A stretch of DNA of 58,927 nt. It comes from Oscillospiraceae bacterium (lineage in GTDB: Bacteria; Bacillota; Clostridia; Oscillospirales; Oscillospiraceae). The notes under the pieces are model-generated. The model was not told where the DNA came from. It did not search any database and worked only from the letters and a program-made list of their open reading frames with translations. Below are positions 42,570 through 50,013 of this stretch, one piece after another (position 1 is the stretch's first letter; every line of letters begins with the position of its first letter). The DNA is taken from contig JAFRPC010000021.1 of assembly GCA_017429325.1 (NCBI GenBank), positions 1-58,927 of the forward strand, in the 5' to 3' direction. A program made the position numbers and the translations under genes.

Positions 42570-43859
42570 TTACCGGTTGGCGTTGTTGTACTGGGTGGCC
42601 CAGCCTTCCACGAAGGCGGTCTTGACAGCTTCCCAGTTGGCGTCGCTCTGGTCGGCGTTGTAGGCGTTCAGAGCGGAGACCAGGGCAGCGCGGTACTCGT
42701 TCACGTTGGGCTGATAGTTGGTGGCCCAGTCCATGACGTAGCAGCCGTTGGAGGTGTACTTGGCAGCGTCATTCAGGAAGCCATTGGTGGAAGTCACAGC
42801 GGACTTGTAAGGCATAATGCCCAGCTGATTCACCATCTTGGCGGAGGCGTCGGGATCGGTGACAAGCCAGACCATGAAGTCGATGGTGGCCTTCTGATCG
42901 GCCTCGGAGGCCTTGGCATTGACAGCCCAGCAGTTCTCGGTGCCGCAGTTCAGACCGGCCTTCTCCTCGCCCTCCACGCCGCAGTAGTAGGGGATCATGG
43001 TGGCGTTGGGGACAGCCTCGGAAACGGCAGCGTACTCCCAGGAACCGTTGACAAAGAAGGCAGCCTTGCCGGTCTTGAACTCGTTCTCGGCGTCATGGCC
43101 GCCGGTGGCGAGGTCGGTGGGAGCGGTGAGGGAGTTGTTGATGCACAGGTCGTACAGGTTCTTGAAGTTCTCCATGTACTTGCCATTCAGGGTGGCGGGG
43201 CACTCGGTCCAGCCGCCGGCGTCGCGCTCTTCATAGAAGTACTCCAGGTTGGCCATGTGGCCGGTGAAGCGCCAGGAGGAGGAGGAGTCCATGTCGGAGG
43301 AGGAGAAGGCGTCGAAGCCCAGCTCGGCAGCGCGGGCGTGGATGTCCTCAGCCACGGCCTTCAGGCCTGCAAAGTTCTTGATCTCGTCCATGGTATGACC
43401 GGCCTGCTCGATTAGGGTGGGGTTGGCGATGATGCCGTAGCACTCATAGCAGTAGCCGATGGAGACCAGCTTGCCGCTCTCGTCGTACAGGTTGTAGGCG
43501 TCGGTGTTCAGTTCCTTTTCGATGGCGGTGCCCTTCAGATCCAGGGCGTAGTCCTTCCACTGCTTGACGCCGGCCTGGTTGCCGATGACGAACAGGGTGG
43601 GAGCGCTGGACTTGTCCATCTCGGAGGTCAGGGTCTGGCTGTAGGTGCCGGAGGCAGCGGTGACGACCTTGACGCTCACGCCGGTCTTATCGGTGTAGGT
43701 CTTGGCAAGATCCTGAAGGGTCTCGTCCAGTTCGGGCTTGAAGTTCAGCCAGTAGACAGAGCCTTTGGCGTCGTCAGCGGGCTTGGCGTCGTTGGTGCAG
43801 CCGGCAAACAGGCAGAGCACCATCACGGCGGCGAGAAGGAGTGCAAATGCTTTCTTCAT
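42570..43859 (-). CDS. Extracellular solute-binding lipoprotein for sugars
   Basis: 429 residues. Lipobox LCLFAGC (Cys ~21) anchors it outside the membrane. The rest is a cluster B sugar-binding protein: KTGVSVKVVTAASGTYSQTL near the start and FVNGSWEYAAVS in the middle are family-typical. It delivers a mono- or oligosaccharide to the two permeases; the ligand is unknown. A decayed LacI-type regulator lies immediately upstream. Confidence 0.94.
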   Translation of the reverse strand: MKKAFALLLAAVMVLCLFAGCTNDAKPADDAKGSVYWLNFKPELDETLQDLAKTYTDKTGVSVKVVTAASGTYSQTLTSEMDKSSAPTLFVIGNQAGVKQWKDYALDLKGTAIEKELNTDAYNLYDESGKLVSIGYCYECYGIIANPTLIEQAGHTMDEIKNFAGLKAVAEDIHARAAELGFDAFSSSDMDSSSSWRFTGHMANLEYFYEERDAGGWTECPATLNGKYMENFKNLYDLCINNSLTAPTDLATGGHDAENEFKTGKAAFFVNGSWEYAAVSEAVPNATMIPYYCGVEGEEKAGLNCGTENCWAVNAKASEADQKATIDFMVWLVTDPDASAKMVNQLGIMPYKSAVTSTNGFLNDAAKYTSNGCYVMDWATNYQPNVNEYRAALVSALNAYNADQSDANWEAVKTAFVEGWATQYNNANR

Positions 43860-43902
43860 GTGAAATCTTCCTTTCCTTTTTCGGTTGTTCGTTGGAATGA
43901 TT

Positions 43903-43929
43903 ATTTTAACATCCCTGTTCGGATGTAAA
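43903..43929 (-). promoter_or_regulatory. Possible promoter/operator of the sugar ABC operon
   Basis: Minus strand TTTACA and TAAAAT with only 15 bp between. The spacer holds the dyad CATCC-GAACAG-GGATG (43910-43925), a plausible operator for a LacI-type regulator. Confidence 0.4.
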
Positions 43930-43999
43930 ATACACGCAGGCGTCTCGACGCGCTCAGCAGCGCGGAGGCGCTGTGCTCTCGCCTAAGCTGAGAGCGGCG

Positions 44000-44205
44000 T
44001 CAAAGACCAGCTGCCGGTTTTTGCCGCGTCCCTCGACCGGGGCCAGGAGCGTCCGGGTCGAGCCCGGCTTCCCGCAGGGCGTCGCAGCAGCCCAGATAGC
44101 GGAGCTCGCTGATGGAGCGGTCGTGGACGGAATCCGGCAGGATCGCGATCCGCCGATTCCCCTTACGGAGCAGGGTCCGGAGGGCTTCTCGGCCCGTCTT
44201 TCGGT
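44000..44205 (-). pseudogene. LacI-family regulator remnant
   Basis: One minus frame gives GREALRTLLRKGNRRIAILP, then SISELRYLGCCDALREAGLD, which is the middle of a LacI/PurR sugar-binding domain (G-H-R-x-I-A...R-x-x-G-x-x-x-A-L). The helix-turn-helix N-terminus and the C-terminal half are gone and a stop follows at 44000. It lies directly upstream of the sugar ABC operon, so it was probably its regulator. The ATG-started ORF in the neighbouring frame is not a gene. Confidence 0.72.
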
Positions 44206-44302
44206 TAAAATAGCATCATTCCTTCCAATTGTCAATTTAGAGAGTTGCACAATTATTGAGCTTTGATTTCATGTATTGTGCACAAAAACGCAGAACACAG
44301 GG

Positions 44303-44358
44303 GCACAAGGGGCTGGTTCTATGCGTTGATCCAGAACACATAGAACCGGCCCCTGTGC
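44303..44358. repeat. Hairpin repeat, copy B
   Basis: Arms of 24-25 nt with a few mismatches and a GATCCAG loop; same family as 40666 and 49431. Lies at the 3' end of the Fic gene. Confidence 0.88.
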
Positions 44359-44362
44359 TTCA

Positions 44363-45253
44363 TCATGATTCCGTGATATGGTAATACTTCAATATCTGCT
44401 GAAAGCGGTCCTGGGCAAGGCCGCAGGTGTCGCGGAGGTAGCCTCGCTCGGTTTCCCAGTATTGGAGGCCGCGGTAGTAGAAGGCCTTGAGATCGTCCGT
44501 GATGATAAAGGGAACGACGCCGAAACGAAGGCATTCCTTGAAGAGCAGCAGGCGGCCTACGCGGCCGTTGCCGTCCTGGAAGGGGTGGATGCGCTCGAAG
44601 CGGTAATGGAAGTCCAGCAGATCGTCGAAGGTCTTTTCTTTCTTGGCGTTGTAATCCCGGAGCAGTGCCTTTATGGCGGCGGGAACGTCCTCCGGCGCGG
44701 TGGTGGCGCGGCCGCCGACCTCGTTGGGAAAGCGTTTGTAGTCACCCACGGCAAACCAATCCTTGCGGCTGTCGGTGGTGCCATTTTTCAGAACGGCGTG
44801 GAGCTGCTTGATCAGACTTTCCGTAATCGCGTGATTGGCCGCGTCGATGATCAGGTCGATGCAGCGGAAGTGATTCGCCGTCTCCACCACGTCGTCCACC
44901 CGGACGCTGGCGTCCACGCCGATGGTATTCGTCTCGAAGATCAGCCGGGTTTGGTCGTGGGTCAGGCGGCTGCCCTCCATGTGGTTGGAGTTGTAGGTCA
45001 GGTCGATCTGGATCCTATGATAAATGCCGCCGTGGAGCTTCGCCGCCTTCTCGTCCCGCAGGACCGTGAGCAGATCCCGCCGCCCGGCGTCGCTTCTCGG
45101 CTTGCGGGCGGGCTTCTCGGCAGTCTCCGGCACGTTCCAGGTTTTTCCCGTTAGTAAGGCTCCGGGGATCCGCCCCTGGGCGCAGTAATTGCGCACGCTG
45201 CGCTCGGAAAGCCCCCAACGCTTTGCCGCCTCCGCTACTGAGATATAGAGCAT
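44363..45253 (-). CDS. Fic family protein with N-terminal HTH
   Basis: 296 residues. An excisionase/MerR-like helix-turn-helix (VAEAAKRWGLSERSVRNYCA, ~4-30) precedes the Fic domain. The active site HPFQDGNGRVGR keeps the His, Asp, Asn and Arg needed for AMP transfer. YNSNHMEGSRLT contains the S-x-x-x-E-G inhibitory motif (class II, N-terminal), so activity is auto-inhibited. ATG 45253 follows GGAGGTG; a TTG 15 bases earlier overlaps that site. Direct repeats in its promoter could be bound by its own HTH. Confidence 0.93.
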   Translation of the reverse strand: MLYISVAEAAKRWGLSERSVRNYCAQGRIPGALLTGKTWNVPETAEKPARKPRSDAGRRDLLTVLRDEKAAKLHGGIYHRIQIDLTYNSNHMEGSRLTHDQTRLIFETNTIGVDASVRVDDVVETANHFRCIDLIIDAANHAITESLIKQLHAVLKNGTTDSRKDWFAVGDYKRFPNEVGGRATTAPEDVPAAIKALLRDYNAKKEKTFDDLLDFHYRFERIHPFQDGNGRVGRLLLFKECLRFGVVPFIITDDLKAFYYRGLQYWETERGYLRDTCGLAQDRFQQILKYYHITES

Positions 45254-45278
45254 TATCTGCACCTCCAAATCATTCTTC

Positions 45279-45314
45279 CGGCAATATTATACCCCATTAT
45301 CGGCAATATAGCAA
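45279..45314 (-). promoter_or_regulatory. Promoter of the Fic gene with CGGCAATAT repeats
   Basis: Minus strand TTGCTA, 17-bp spacer, TATAAT (45291-45286). CGGCAATAT occurs at 45279-45287 and 45301-45309, exactly 22 bp apart, overlapping the -10 and the -35/spacer junction; a related inverted ATTGCCG lies at 45345-45351. Confidence 0.72.
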
Positions 45315-45446
45315 TTGGAATTTTGAAATAATTTTATGAAAATAATTGCCGAAAAACCGGCCTGTTTTCAGTCCTTTGTTGCTCGACAAAACGAATGATT
45401 AACCTGTGCAAAACGGAATGACGGATACACGTTTTCGGTGTACCCG

Positions 45447-45659
45447 TCATTCTCGCTCTATCTCGACAATCTCATTCGGCGTACAGTCCAGAATCCGACA
45501 TAGCCTGCTGAGTGTGATCATGGTGATGTTCCGTCCCTTTTTCAGCGAATCCAGTGTTCGGTTGTCGATGCCGCCCTTGATAAGCTGATACTGCGTCACG
45601 CCTTTCTTAGACATGGTTTTCCATAATGGCTTATAGTTGAACAACAAAATCACCACCAT
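45447..45659 (-). CDS. Cro/C1-type HTH regulator
   Basis: 70 residues from ATG 45659 (a longer frame to 45719 starts in the promoter region). The helix-turn-helix is VTQYQLIKGGIDNRTLDSLK, followed by ITLSRLCRILDCTPNEIVEI, typical of small XRE regulators with no other domain. It is divergent to the maturase gene, whose promoter contains a palindrome, so it probably controls the peptide locus. A GAATGACGG...CCGTCATTC-type hairpin overlaps its stop codon. Confidence 0.85.
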   Translation of the reverse strand: MVVILLFNYKPLWKTMSKKGVTQYQLIKGGIDNRTLDSLKKGRNITMITLSRLCRILDCTPNEIVEIERE

Positions 45660-45702
45660 TGCAGAACTATTGCAATTATAGGGTAATTTTATAAAAATAA
45701 GT

Positions 45703-45732
45703 ATTGTGATTATACTCACAATATGGTATAAT
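45703..45732 (+). promoter_or_regulatory. Promoter of the maturase gene with palindromic operator
   Basis: TTGTGA (45704-45709), 17-bp spacer, TATAAT (45727-45732) with extended TGG. The dyad ATTGTGA-TTATAC-TCACAAT (45703-45722) covers the -35 and part of the spacer, a likely repressor site. Confidence 0.82.
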
Positions 45733-45785
45733 GAAAATAAGTAATTTGAGCGAAATAAACGGCAGCAGAAGAGAGGAGGATCAAG

Positions 45786-47126
45786 ATGACCGAATACAAG
45801 CTTTCAAATTACAATTTTACGTTCCCATACCCCAAGCTTGCGGAGGGGAAAAAGCAGACCGTCATGTATAACACCCGGACCGGCGTGATCGCGCTGATCA
45901 AAGAGGACAAGCTGACACAGTACCTGGAATTTGCCGAAAAGGGTACGCCTGTGGCGGACGAGGACCTGCTGGCCGATTTGCGGCGCGGCGGCTTTGTGGT
46001 AAACCGGGACTTTGACGAGCTGGCGGCGCTGAAGTACAGGCTTCTCAGCGCCAAATACGATAAAACCCACCTCAATCTCACCATCGCTCCTACCTCCGAC
46101 TGCAATTTCCGCTGCATTTACTGCTATGAGAAGGACAGCATCAAGCCTGTCACCATGTCGGAGCAGACCCAGGAGGAGCTGATCGCCTTTGTCAAGCAGT
46201 ACACTCCGACCATCAAGCTCCTCAGTGTCTGCTGGTACGGCGGGGAGCCGCTTCTGGCCCTGGACATCATCGAAAAGCTGAGCGAGGTCTTTCTGAAGCT
46301 CTGTGAGGAGAATCAGATTGCTTACGTCGCCTCCATGGTGACAAACGGCTATCTGCTGACGCCGGACAAGCTGGAGAAGCTCCACCGGTGGAAAATTGAG
46401 GATATCCAAATCACGCTGGACGGGGCCGCGGAGGACCACGACAAGCGCCGCTTCCTGAAGGGCGGCCTGCCCACCTTTGACCGGATCGTCGAGAACCTCA
46501 GCGCGGCAAAGGACAAGCTTCCGGCCCAGGTGAAGATTCGCATCAACGCCGACCGCCACAACATCGACCGGGTGGATAATGTGATCAAAATCCTCCGGGA
46601 GAAGGAGCTGCTGGAGAAGGTCTATCCCTATCTGGCTATGGTGGAAAACAGCAACAACGCCTACAACGACAATTCCTGTCTGCACACCAATGAGTTTTCG
46701 CAGCGCGAATTTGAGTTCATTACGCGAAACGGGCTGGATCTTTTAAGCCATACCCCGCGGCAGCTCGGCAATTACTGCATTGCTGACAGATGCGCAGGCT
46801 TTGTCTGCAATGCCGACGGTCGCATCTACAAGTGCTGGAACGATATTGGGATTGAGGCCCGCAGCGTCGGAACGCTCAAAGACGGGGGAAAGCAGTCTCC
46901 GCGTTTCTTTGACTATCTGCTCTACGACCCGACGGAGGACCCAGCCTGCCGGGACTGCAAATTCCTTCCCGTCTGCATGGGCGGCTGCCCGAACAAACGG
47001 GTGCAAAACGATCCCGCTCGCTGCACCCAGATGAAAGAAGGCCTGGAACGGTTTATGAGCGTGATCCCCTCCATTCTGAAAGAACAGGCAGACAAACACG
47101 CGCAGGAAACCGGGCAGCAGGCATAA
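45786..47126 (+). CDS. Radical SAM/SPASM peptide maturase
   Basis: 446 residues. An N-terminal ~90-residue region may bind a precursor leader. The radical SAM cluster motif is CNFRCIYCYE (~111-120), followed by CWYGGEPLL. The C-terminal SPASM region contains RCAGFVCNADGRIYKCWND and ACRDCKFLPVCMGGCP, ligands for auxiliary iron-sulfur clusters. Such enzymes make thioether, C-C or ether crosslinks in ribosomal peptides. GAGAGGAGG precedes ATG 45786. The Cys/aromatic-rich 47-residue ORF downstream is the likely substrate; exact subfamily (CcpM-like, sactipeptide or cyclophane type) is not resolved. Confidence 0.93.
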   Translation: MTEYKLSNYNFTFPYPKLAEGKKQTVMYNTRTGVIALIKEDKLTQYLEFAEKGTPVADEDLLADLRRGGFVVNRDFDELAALKYRLLSAKYDKTHLNLTIAPTSDCNFRCIYCYEKDSIKPVTMSEQTQEELIAFVKQYTPTIKLLSVCWYGGEPLLALDIIEKLSEVFLKLCEENQIAYVASMVTNGYLLTPDKLEKLHRWKIEDIQITLDGAAEDHDKRRFLKGGLPTFDRIVENLSAAKDKLPAQVKIRINADRHNIDRVDNVIKILREKELLEKVYPYLAMVENSNNAYNDNSCLHTNEFSQREFEFITRNGLDLLSHTPRQLGNYCIADRCAGFVCNADGRIYKCWNDIGIEARSVGTLKDGGKQSPRFFDYLLYDPTEDPACRDCKFLPVCMGGCPNKRVQNDPARCTQMKEGLERFMSVIPSILKEQADKHAQETGQQA

Positions 47127-47162
47127 CCGCATAAAAAACCTGCTATCCTGGAGGTATCTCTC

Positions 47163-47648
47163 TTTTGAACTGTTTCTCAGCACATTAACGATGCCTTGCG
47201 TCACGACAAAGCGATTTTATGCCAGACGCTGCGTTTGTAGGCTGTGTCTCGATACTGATTTGGTTTTGACCAATTTGTCCAATGAAAATATATAAGATGG
47301 AGGTGAAACAAATGGAATTTTTGAGCCTTGGAATTCTTAATCCCGGAGATCGTCCCAATGTTATGGTTAATTGCCCTATTGCTGATGTCGGCGGCGGCGG
47401 CGGCTGGGGCTATTGCGGTTGTTATGCGTTTAGCGGCTGTTATTGGGCGAAATAGAGAATATGGTTCTTGCTGCCTGTTTTTTCGTTCTGTAACTCAATC
47501 GCAAAAACGTCTCTATAAGACACAGTAAAAAAGATACATCTAAAAGACAAAGTGGCTGACGTTTTGCTTGCCGGGAAACGGCAGGAGAAAAACAAGTTCA
47601 CAATTGTCTGACGGGAAGATCGTTAATGTGCTGAGAAGCAGTTCAAAA
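47163..47648. repeat. Inverted-repeat-bounded segment around the precursor gene
   Basis: Left arm 47163-47192 (begins TTTTGAACTG) and right arm 47619-47648 (ends CAGTTCAAAA) are 30-bp inverted copies with one mismatch; similarity continues a few bases outward with a one-base indel. They enclose the peptide gene. No clear target duplication was found. It could be a small insertion, a relic of inversion, or a recombinase-flippable cassette. Confidence 0.88.
47312..47455 (+). CDS. Candidate RiPP precursor peptide
   Basis: 47 residues, preceded by a strong GGAGGTG six bases before the ATG. The first part (MEFLSLGILNPGDRPNVMV) resembles a leader; then Cys21, a run of five Gly (27-31) and the tail WGYCGCYAFSGCYW before AK. 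Cys at 35, 37 and 43 and six aromatics (Trp, Tyr, Phe) are good radical SAM targets. It lies 185 bp after the maturase stop and ~326 bp before the ABC exporter. I do not recognise the family; Cys-rich clostridial bacteriocin-like precursors are a possible relation. An alternative longer frame here lacks a ribosome site. Confidence 0.8.
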   Translation: MEFLSLGILNPGDRPNVMVNCPIADVGGGGGWGYCGCYAFSGCYWAK

Positions 47649-47734
47649 AGAGGTTTGTTTCCGGGACGTCTAAATCCCGCGCCTGATACGGACAAGCTGC
47701 TCGGCAGGCCTGCGCCTGCCTCGGCGATTGTGTG

Positions 47735-47771
47735 AGAGACGGTACACGATTCCCATGTACCGTCTCTTTTT
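47735..47771 (+). terminator. Intrinsic terminator between precursor and exporter genes
   Basis: Twelve-bp stem AGAGACGGTACA/TGTACCGTCTCT with a nine-base loop and TTTTT, ending 11 bp before the exporter start. A smaller GGCAGGC/GCCTGCC hairpin lies at 47702-47720. The gap 47456-47734 shows no other gene. Confidence 0.85.
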
Positions 47772-47781
47772 AAGGAATTTT

Positions 47782-49416
47782 ATGAAAAAAATATTTGCTT
47801 TTGCAAAACCTTACCTGAAGCCCTTCCGGGGCGCTGTGGCAGTCCTGATCCTGCTGTATATTATAGCGGGACTGGCAGCTCTGGTGCAGCCCTATCTTTT
47901 TGGCAGTTTTGTGGACGCCTTGCTCAACGGGTCCGCCGCCAGCCGGATGGCGTCCTATGTCCTGCTGATTGCGGGCCTGGGGACCGTAGAGTTGGTCCTG
48001 GGCTGCGTCTGCGAACGCCTCTATATCCGTGTGCAATGCAGGAGCGGCCACGCCCTGAACGTGGACGCGATCCATCGGATCCAGAATATGCCCTTCCGCT
48101 TTATGCGGGACAGAAACGCGAGCTTCCTGAACCGGCAGATCAACGGCGACGCCAATGCCGTCGTCATTTTCTGCATTACGGTGCTGGAAAACATCCTCAC
48201 AAACGTCCTGTCGCTTTTGCTCCCGCTGGTCCTGATCGCACGAATGGAGCCCTGGCTCGGCCTGGCGGTGTTGGCGGTCAATCTGCTCTATTTCGCCCTC
48301 TATCATCTGCTGAAGGGCAGGCTTTACCGAGCCCAGCGGAAATTTATGGACGAGCAGGCGGATTATTTCTCCAAGCTGGGGACCCAGCTTTCCAACGTGA
48401 AATTCATCCAAACGCACGGTCTGGCGGAGGGATATATCAAACGCCTTCGGCGCAGTCTGGAGAAGCTGCTCCACTTCGCCTTCAAGGCTCAGAAAGCCCA
48501 GTATGCTTTTACAGGCTCCGACGTGGTGATAAAATATGGGGCGACCATCCTTGTCTTTCTCCTGGGCGGATACGCGGTCATCCGGGGCAAGATGACGCTG
48601 GGTGATTTCACCATCGTGCAGAGCTTTTTTGCCATGACCCTCGGCGCAACACAGTATTTTTTCTCCCTTGGCAAGGAGATCCAGAGCACCCGGGTCTCCT
48701 GTGACAGGCTGCAGGCCATCTTCGATGAGCCGGAGCAGACCAACGGGGTCGGGAAGCCGGAGGACATCCGGCGGATCGAATGCCGCGGCGTCAGCTTCCG
48801 CTACGGCGACGATAACGTGCTGTCCGACCGAAACGAAGTCTTTGAAAAGGGAAACATCTACGCCTTTGTGGGAGAAAACGGCGCCGGAAAAAGCACCTTT
48901 ATCAATCTGCTCCTTGGTTTGTTTATCGACCAGTATGAAGGCACGGTTTGCTACGACGGTGTGCCCATCGAAAAACTGGATATGCGGACCGTTCGGCATG
49001 ATCTTATCGGTGTGAGCGAACAAGAGCCCATGCTGTTAGAGGACACTTTGCGATTCAATTTGACCTTTGACGACCAGGCGGAGGTAGAGGAAGCAGAGTT
49101 CCAAGCGCTCTGCGAGCTGCTCAACCTGGACGCATTCGTTCGACAGCTGCCCAACGGGCTGGATACGGTGGTGCGGGAAGGAAGCACCAACCTGTCCGGC
49201 GGCGAGAAGCAAAAAATCTCCCTCATCCGGGCGTTGTTGAAGCACCCGAAGCTGCTGGTTTTGGACGAGCCGACTTCCGCGCTGGACCGGGAGAGCGCCC
49301 GGAAGTTGATTGACTATCTTTCCGGGATACGAGACGACATGATCGTTTTCATCTCGACCCACGACGAGAAATTATTGAGCATTTGCTCTGAAACGACGTT
49401 CTTAAGCAAAAAATAA
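47782..49416 (+). CDS. ABC exporter (fused membrane and ATPase domains)
   Basis: 544 residues from ATG 47782, preceded by AAGGA; upstream in-frame starts fall inside the terminator. Six-helix type IV exporter domain (~1-290), then an ATPase with Walker A GENGAGKSTFIN, signature LSGGEKQKISL, Walker B LLVLDEPTSALD and H-loop STHDE. It lacks a C39 peptidase domain, so leader removal must come from another protein. Position suggests export of the modified peptide and possibly self-immunity. Confidence 0.93.
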   Translation: MKKIFAFAKPYLKPFRGAVAVLILLYIIAGLAALVQPYLFGSFVDALLNGSAASRMASYVLLIAGLGTVELVLGCVCERLYIRVQCRSGHALNVDAIHRIQNMPFRFMRDRNASFLNRQINGDANAVVIFCITVLENILTNVLSLLLPLVLIARMEPWLGLAVLAVNLLYFALYHLLKGRLYRAQRKFMDEQADYFSKLGTQLSNVKFIQTHGLAEGYIKRLRRSLEKLLHFAFKAQKAQYAFTGSDVVIKYGATILVFLLGGYAVIRGKMTLGDFTIVQSFFAMTLGATQYFFSLGKEIQSTRVSCDRLQAIFDEPEQTNGVGKPEDIRRIECRGVSFRYGDDNVLSDRNEVFEKGNIYAFVGENGAGKSTFINLLLGLFIDQYEGTVCYDGVPIEKLDMRTVRHDLIGVSEQEPMLLEDTLRFNLTFDDQAEVEEAEFQALCELLNLDAFVRQLPNGLDTVVREGSTNLSGGEKQKISLIRALLKHPKLLVLDEPTSALDRESARKLIDYLSGIRDDMIVFISTHDEKLLSICSETTFLSKK

Positions 49417-49430
49417 CGGCAAACATGTGA

Positions 49431-49485
49431 GCACAGGGGCTGGTTCTATGTGTTGTTCCAGAACACATAGAACCGGCCCCTGTGC
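49431..49485. repeat. Hairpin repeat, copy C
   Basis: 24-nt arms (left core GGTTCTATGTGTT; one G-T difference) with a GTTCCAG loop, followed by TTTTG; lies between the convergent ABC and GNAT genes. Same family as 40666 and 44303. Confidence 0.92.
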
Positions 49486-49497
49486 TTTTGTGCTTTC

Positions 49498-50013
49498 CTA
49501 TAGCGCGTCCTTTTCGTATGCTTCTTTTGTCAGCAGCAGGTGGAGGACGCCGTCTTCTGTGCTGACTTCCCGGAAGCCGGCGGCCTGGTGGATGTGCAGG
49601 GCCGCGGAGCGCACAGGCTCGAAGCAGTTGTGCAGCCTGGGGATGCCGTTGACCCGGAAGGTCCGGTCCAGCAGCAGCGCCAGGCCCTGCTGTCCATAGC
49701 CCTTTCCCCGTTCCCGGGCGAGGAGCAGGATGCCCATGTCCCACCAGTTCTGCTCGGGGATATGGTGGAAATCCACTTCCCCCACAAAGGCGCCGTCGCC
49801 CTCCCGCCGCAGATAGGCGTAGAAGCGCTCCGGCTCCTGCCCGACCCAGCGGGCGTGCCAGTCCGCCCAGCGCTCCCGGGGGAAGTCCAGGCAGCCGTTC
49901 GGCGGGGACCAGGGGGCGTTATAGGACATGGTGGCCGGGTCTGCCATCAGGGCCTGCCGGAAGGCCAGCTCCTCCGGCCCGGGGAGATACAATGTCAGTC
50001 TGTCCATTTTCAT
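49498..50013 (-). CDS. GNAT family N-acetyltransferase
   Basis: 171 residues. The acetyl-CoA loop is ARERGKGYGQQGLALLL, preceded by the beta-strand MGILLL. C-terminal HIHQAAGFREV is the usual GNAT end. Substrate unknown. Start ATG 50013 overlaps the preceding GNAT stop (ATGA). Confidence 0.9.
   Translation of the reverse strand: MKMDRLTLYLPGPEELAFRQALMADPATMSYNAPWSPPNGCLDFPRERWADWHARWVGQEPERFYAYLRREGDGAFVGEVDFHHIPEQNWWDMGILLLARERGKGYGQQGLALLLDRTFRVNGIPRLHNCFEPVRSAALHIHQAAGFREVSTEDGVLHLLLTKEAYEKDAL

Noticed and set aside
43954..44250. 98-residue ORF upstream of the sugar ABC operon
   Set aside because: Its frame is a low-complexity shadow; the neighbouring frame shows the LacI remnant.
47266..47294. 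TTGACC-17-TATATA promoter before the peptide gene
   Set aside because: Transcription would start inside the ribosome-binding site, so it cannot be the productive promoter.
47328..47528. 66-residue membrane-like ORF overlapping the peptide gene
   Set aside because: It lacks a ribosome site and uses a different frame; the 47-codon frame at 47312 has a strong one and fits the maturase context.
47782..49416. Peptidase-containing (C39) exporter
   Set aside because: There is no N-terminal Cys/His peptidase domain; the protein begins directly with membrane helices.
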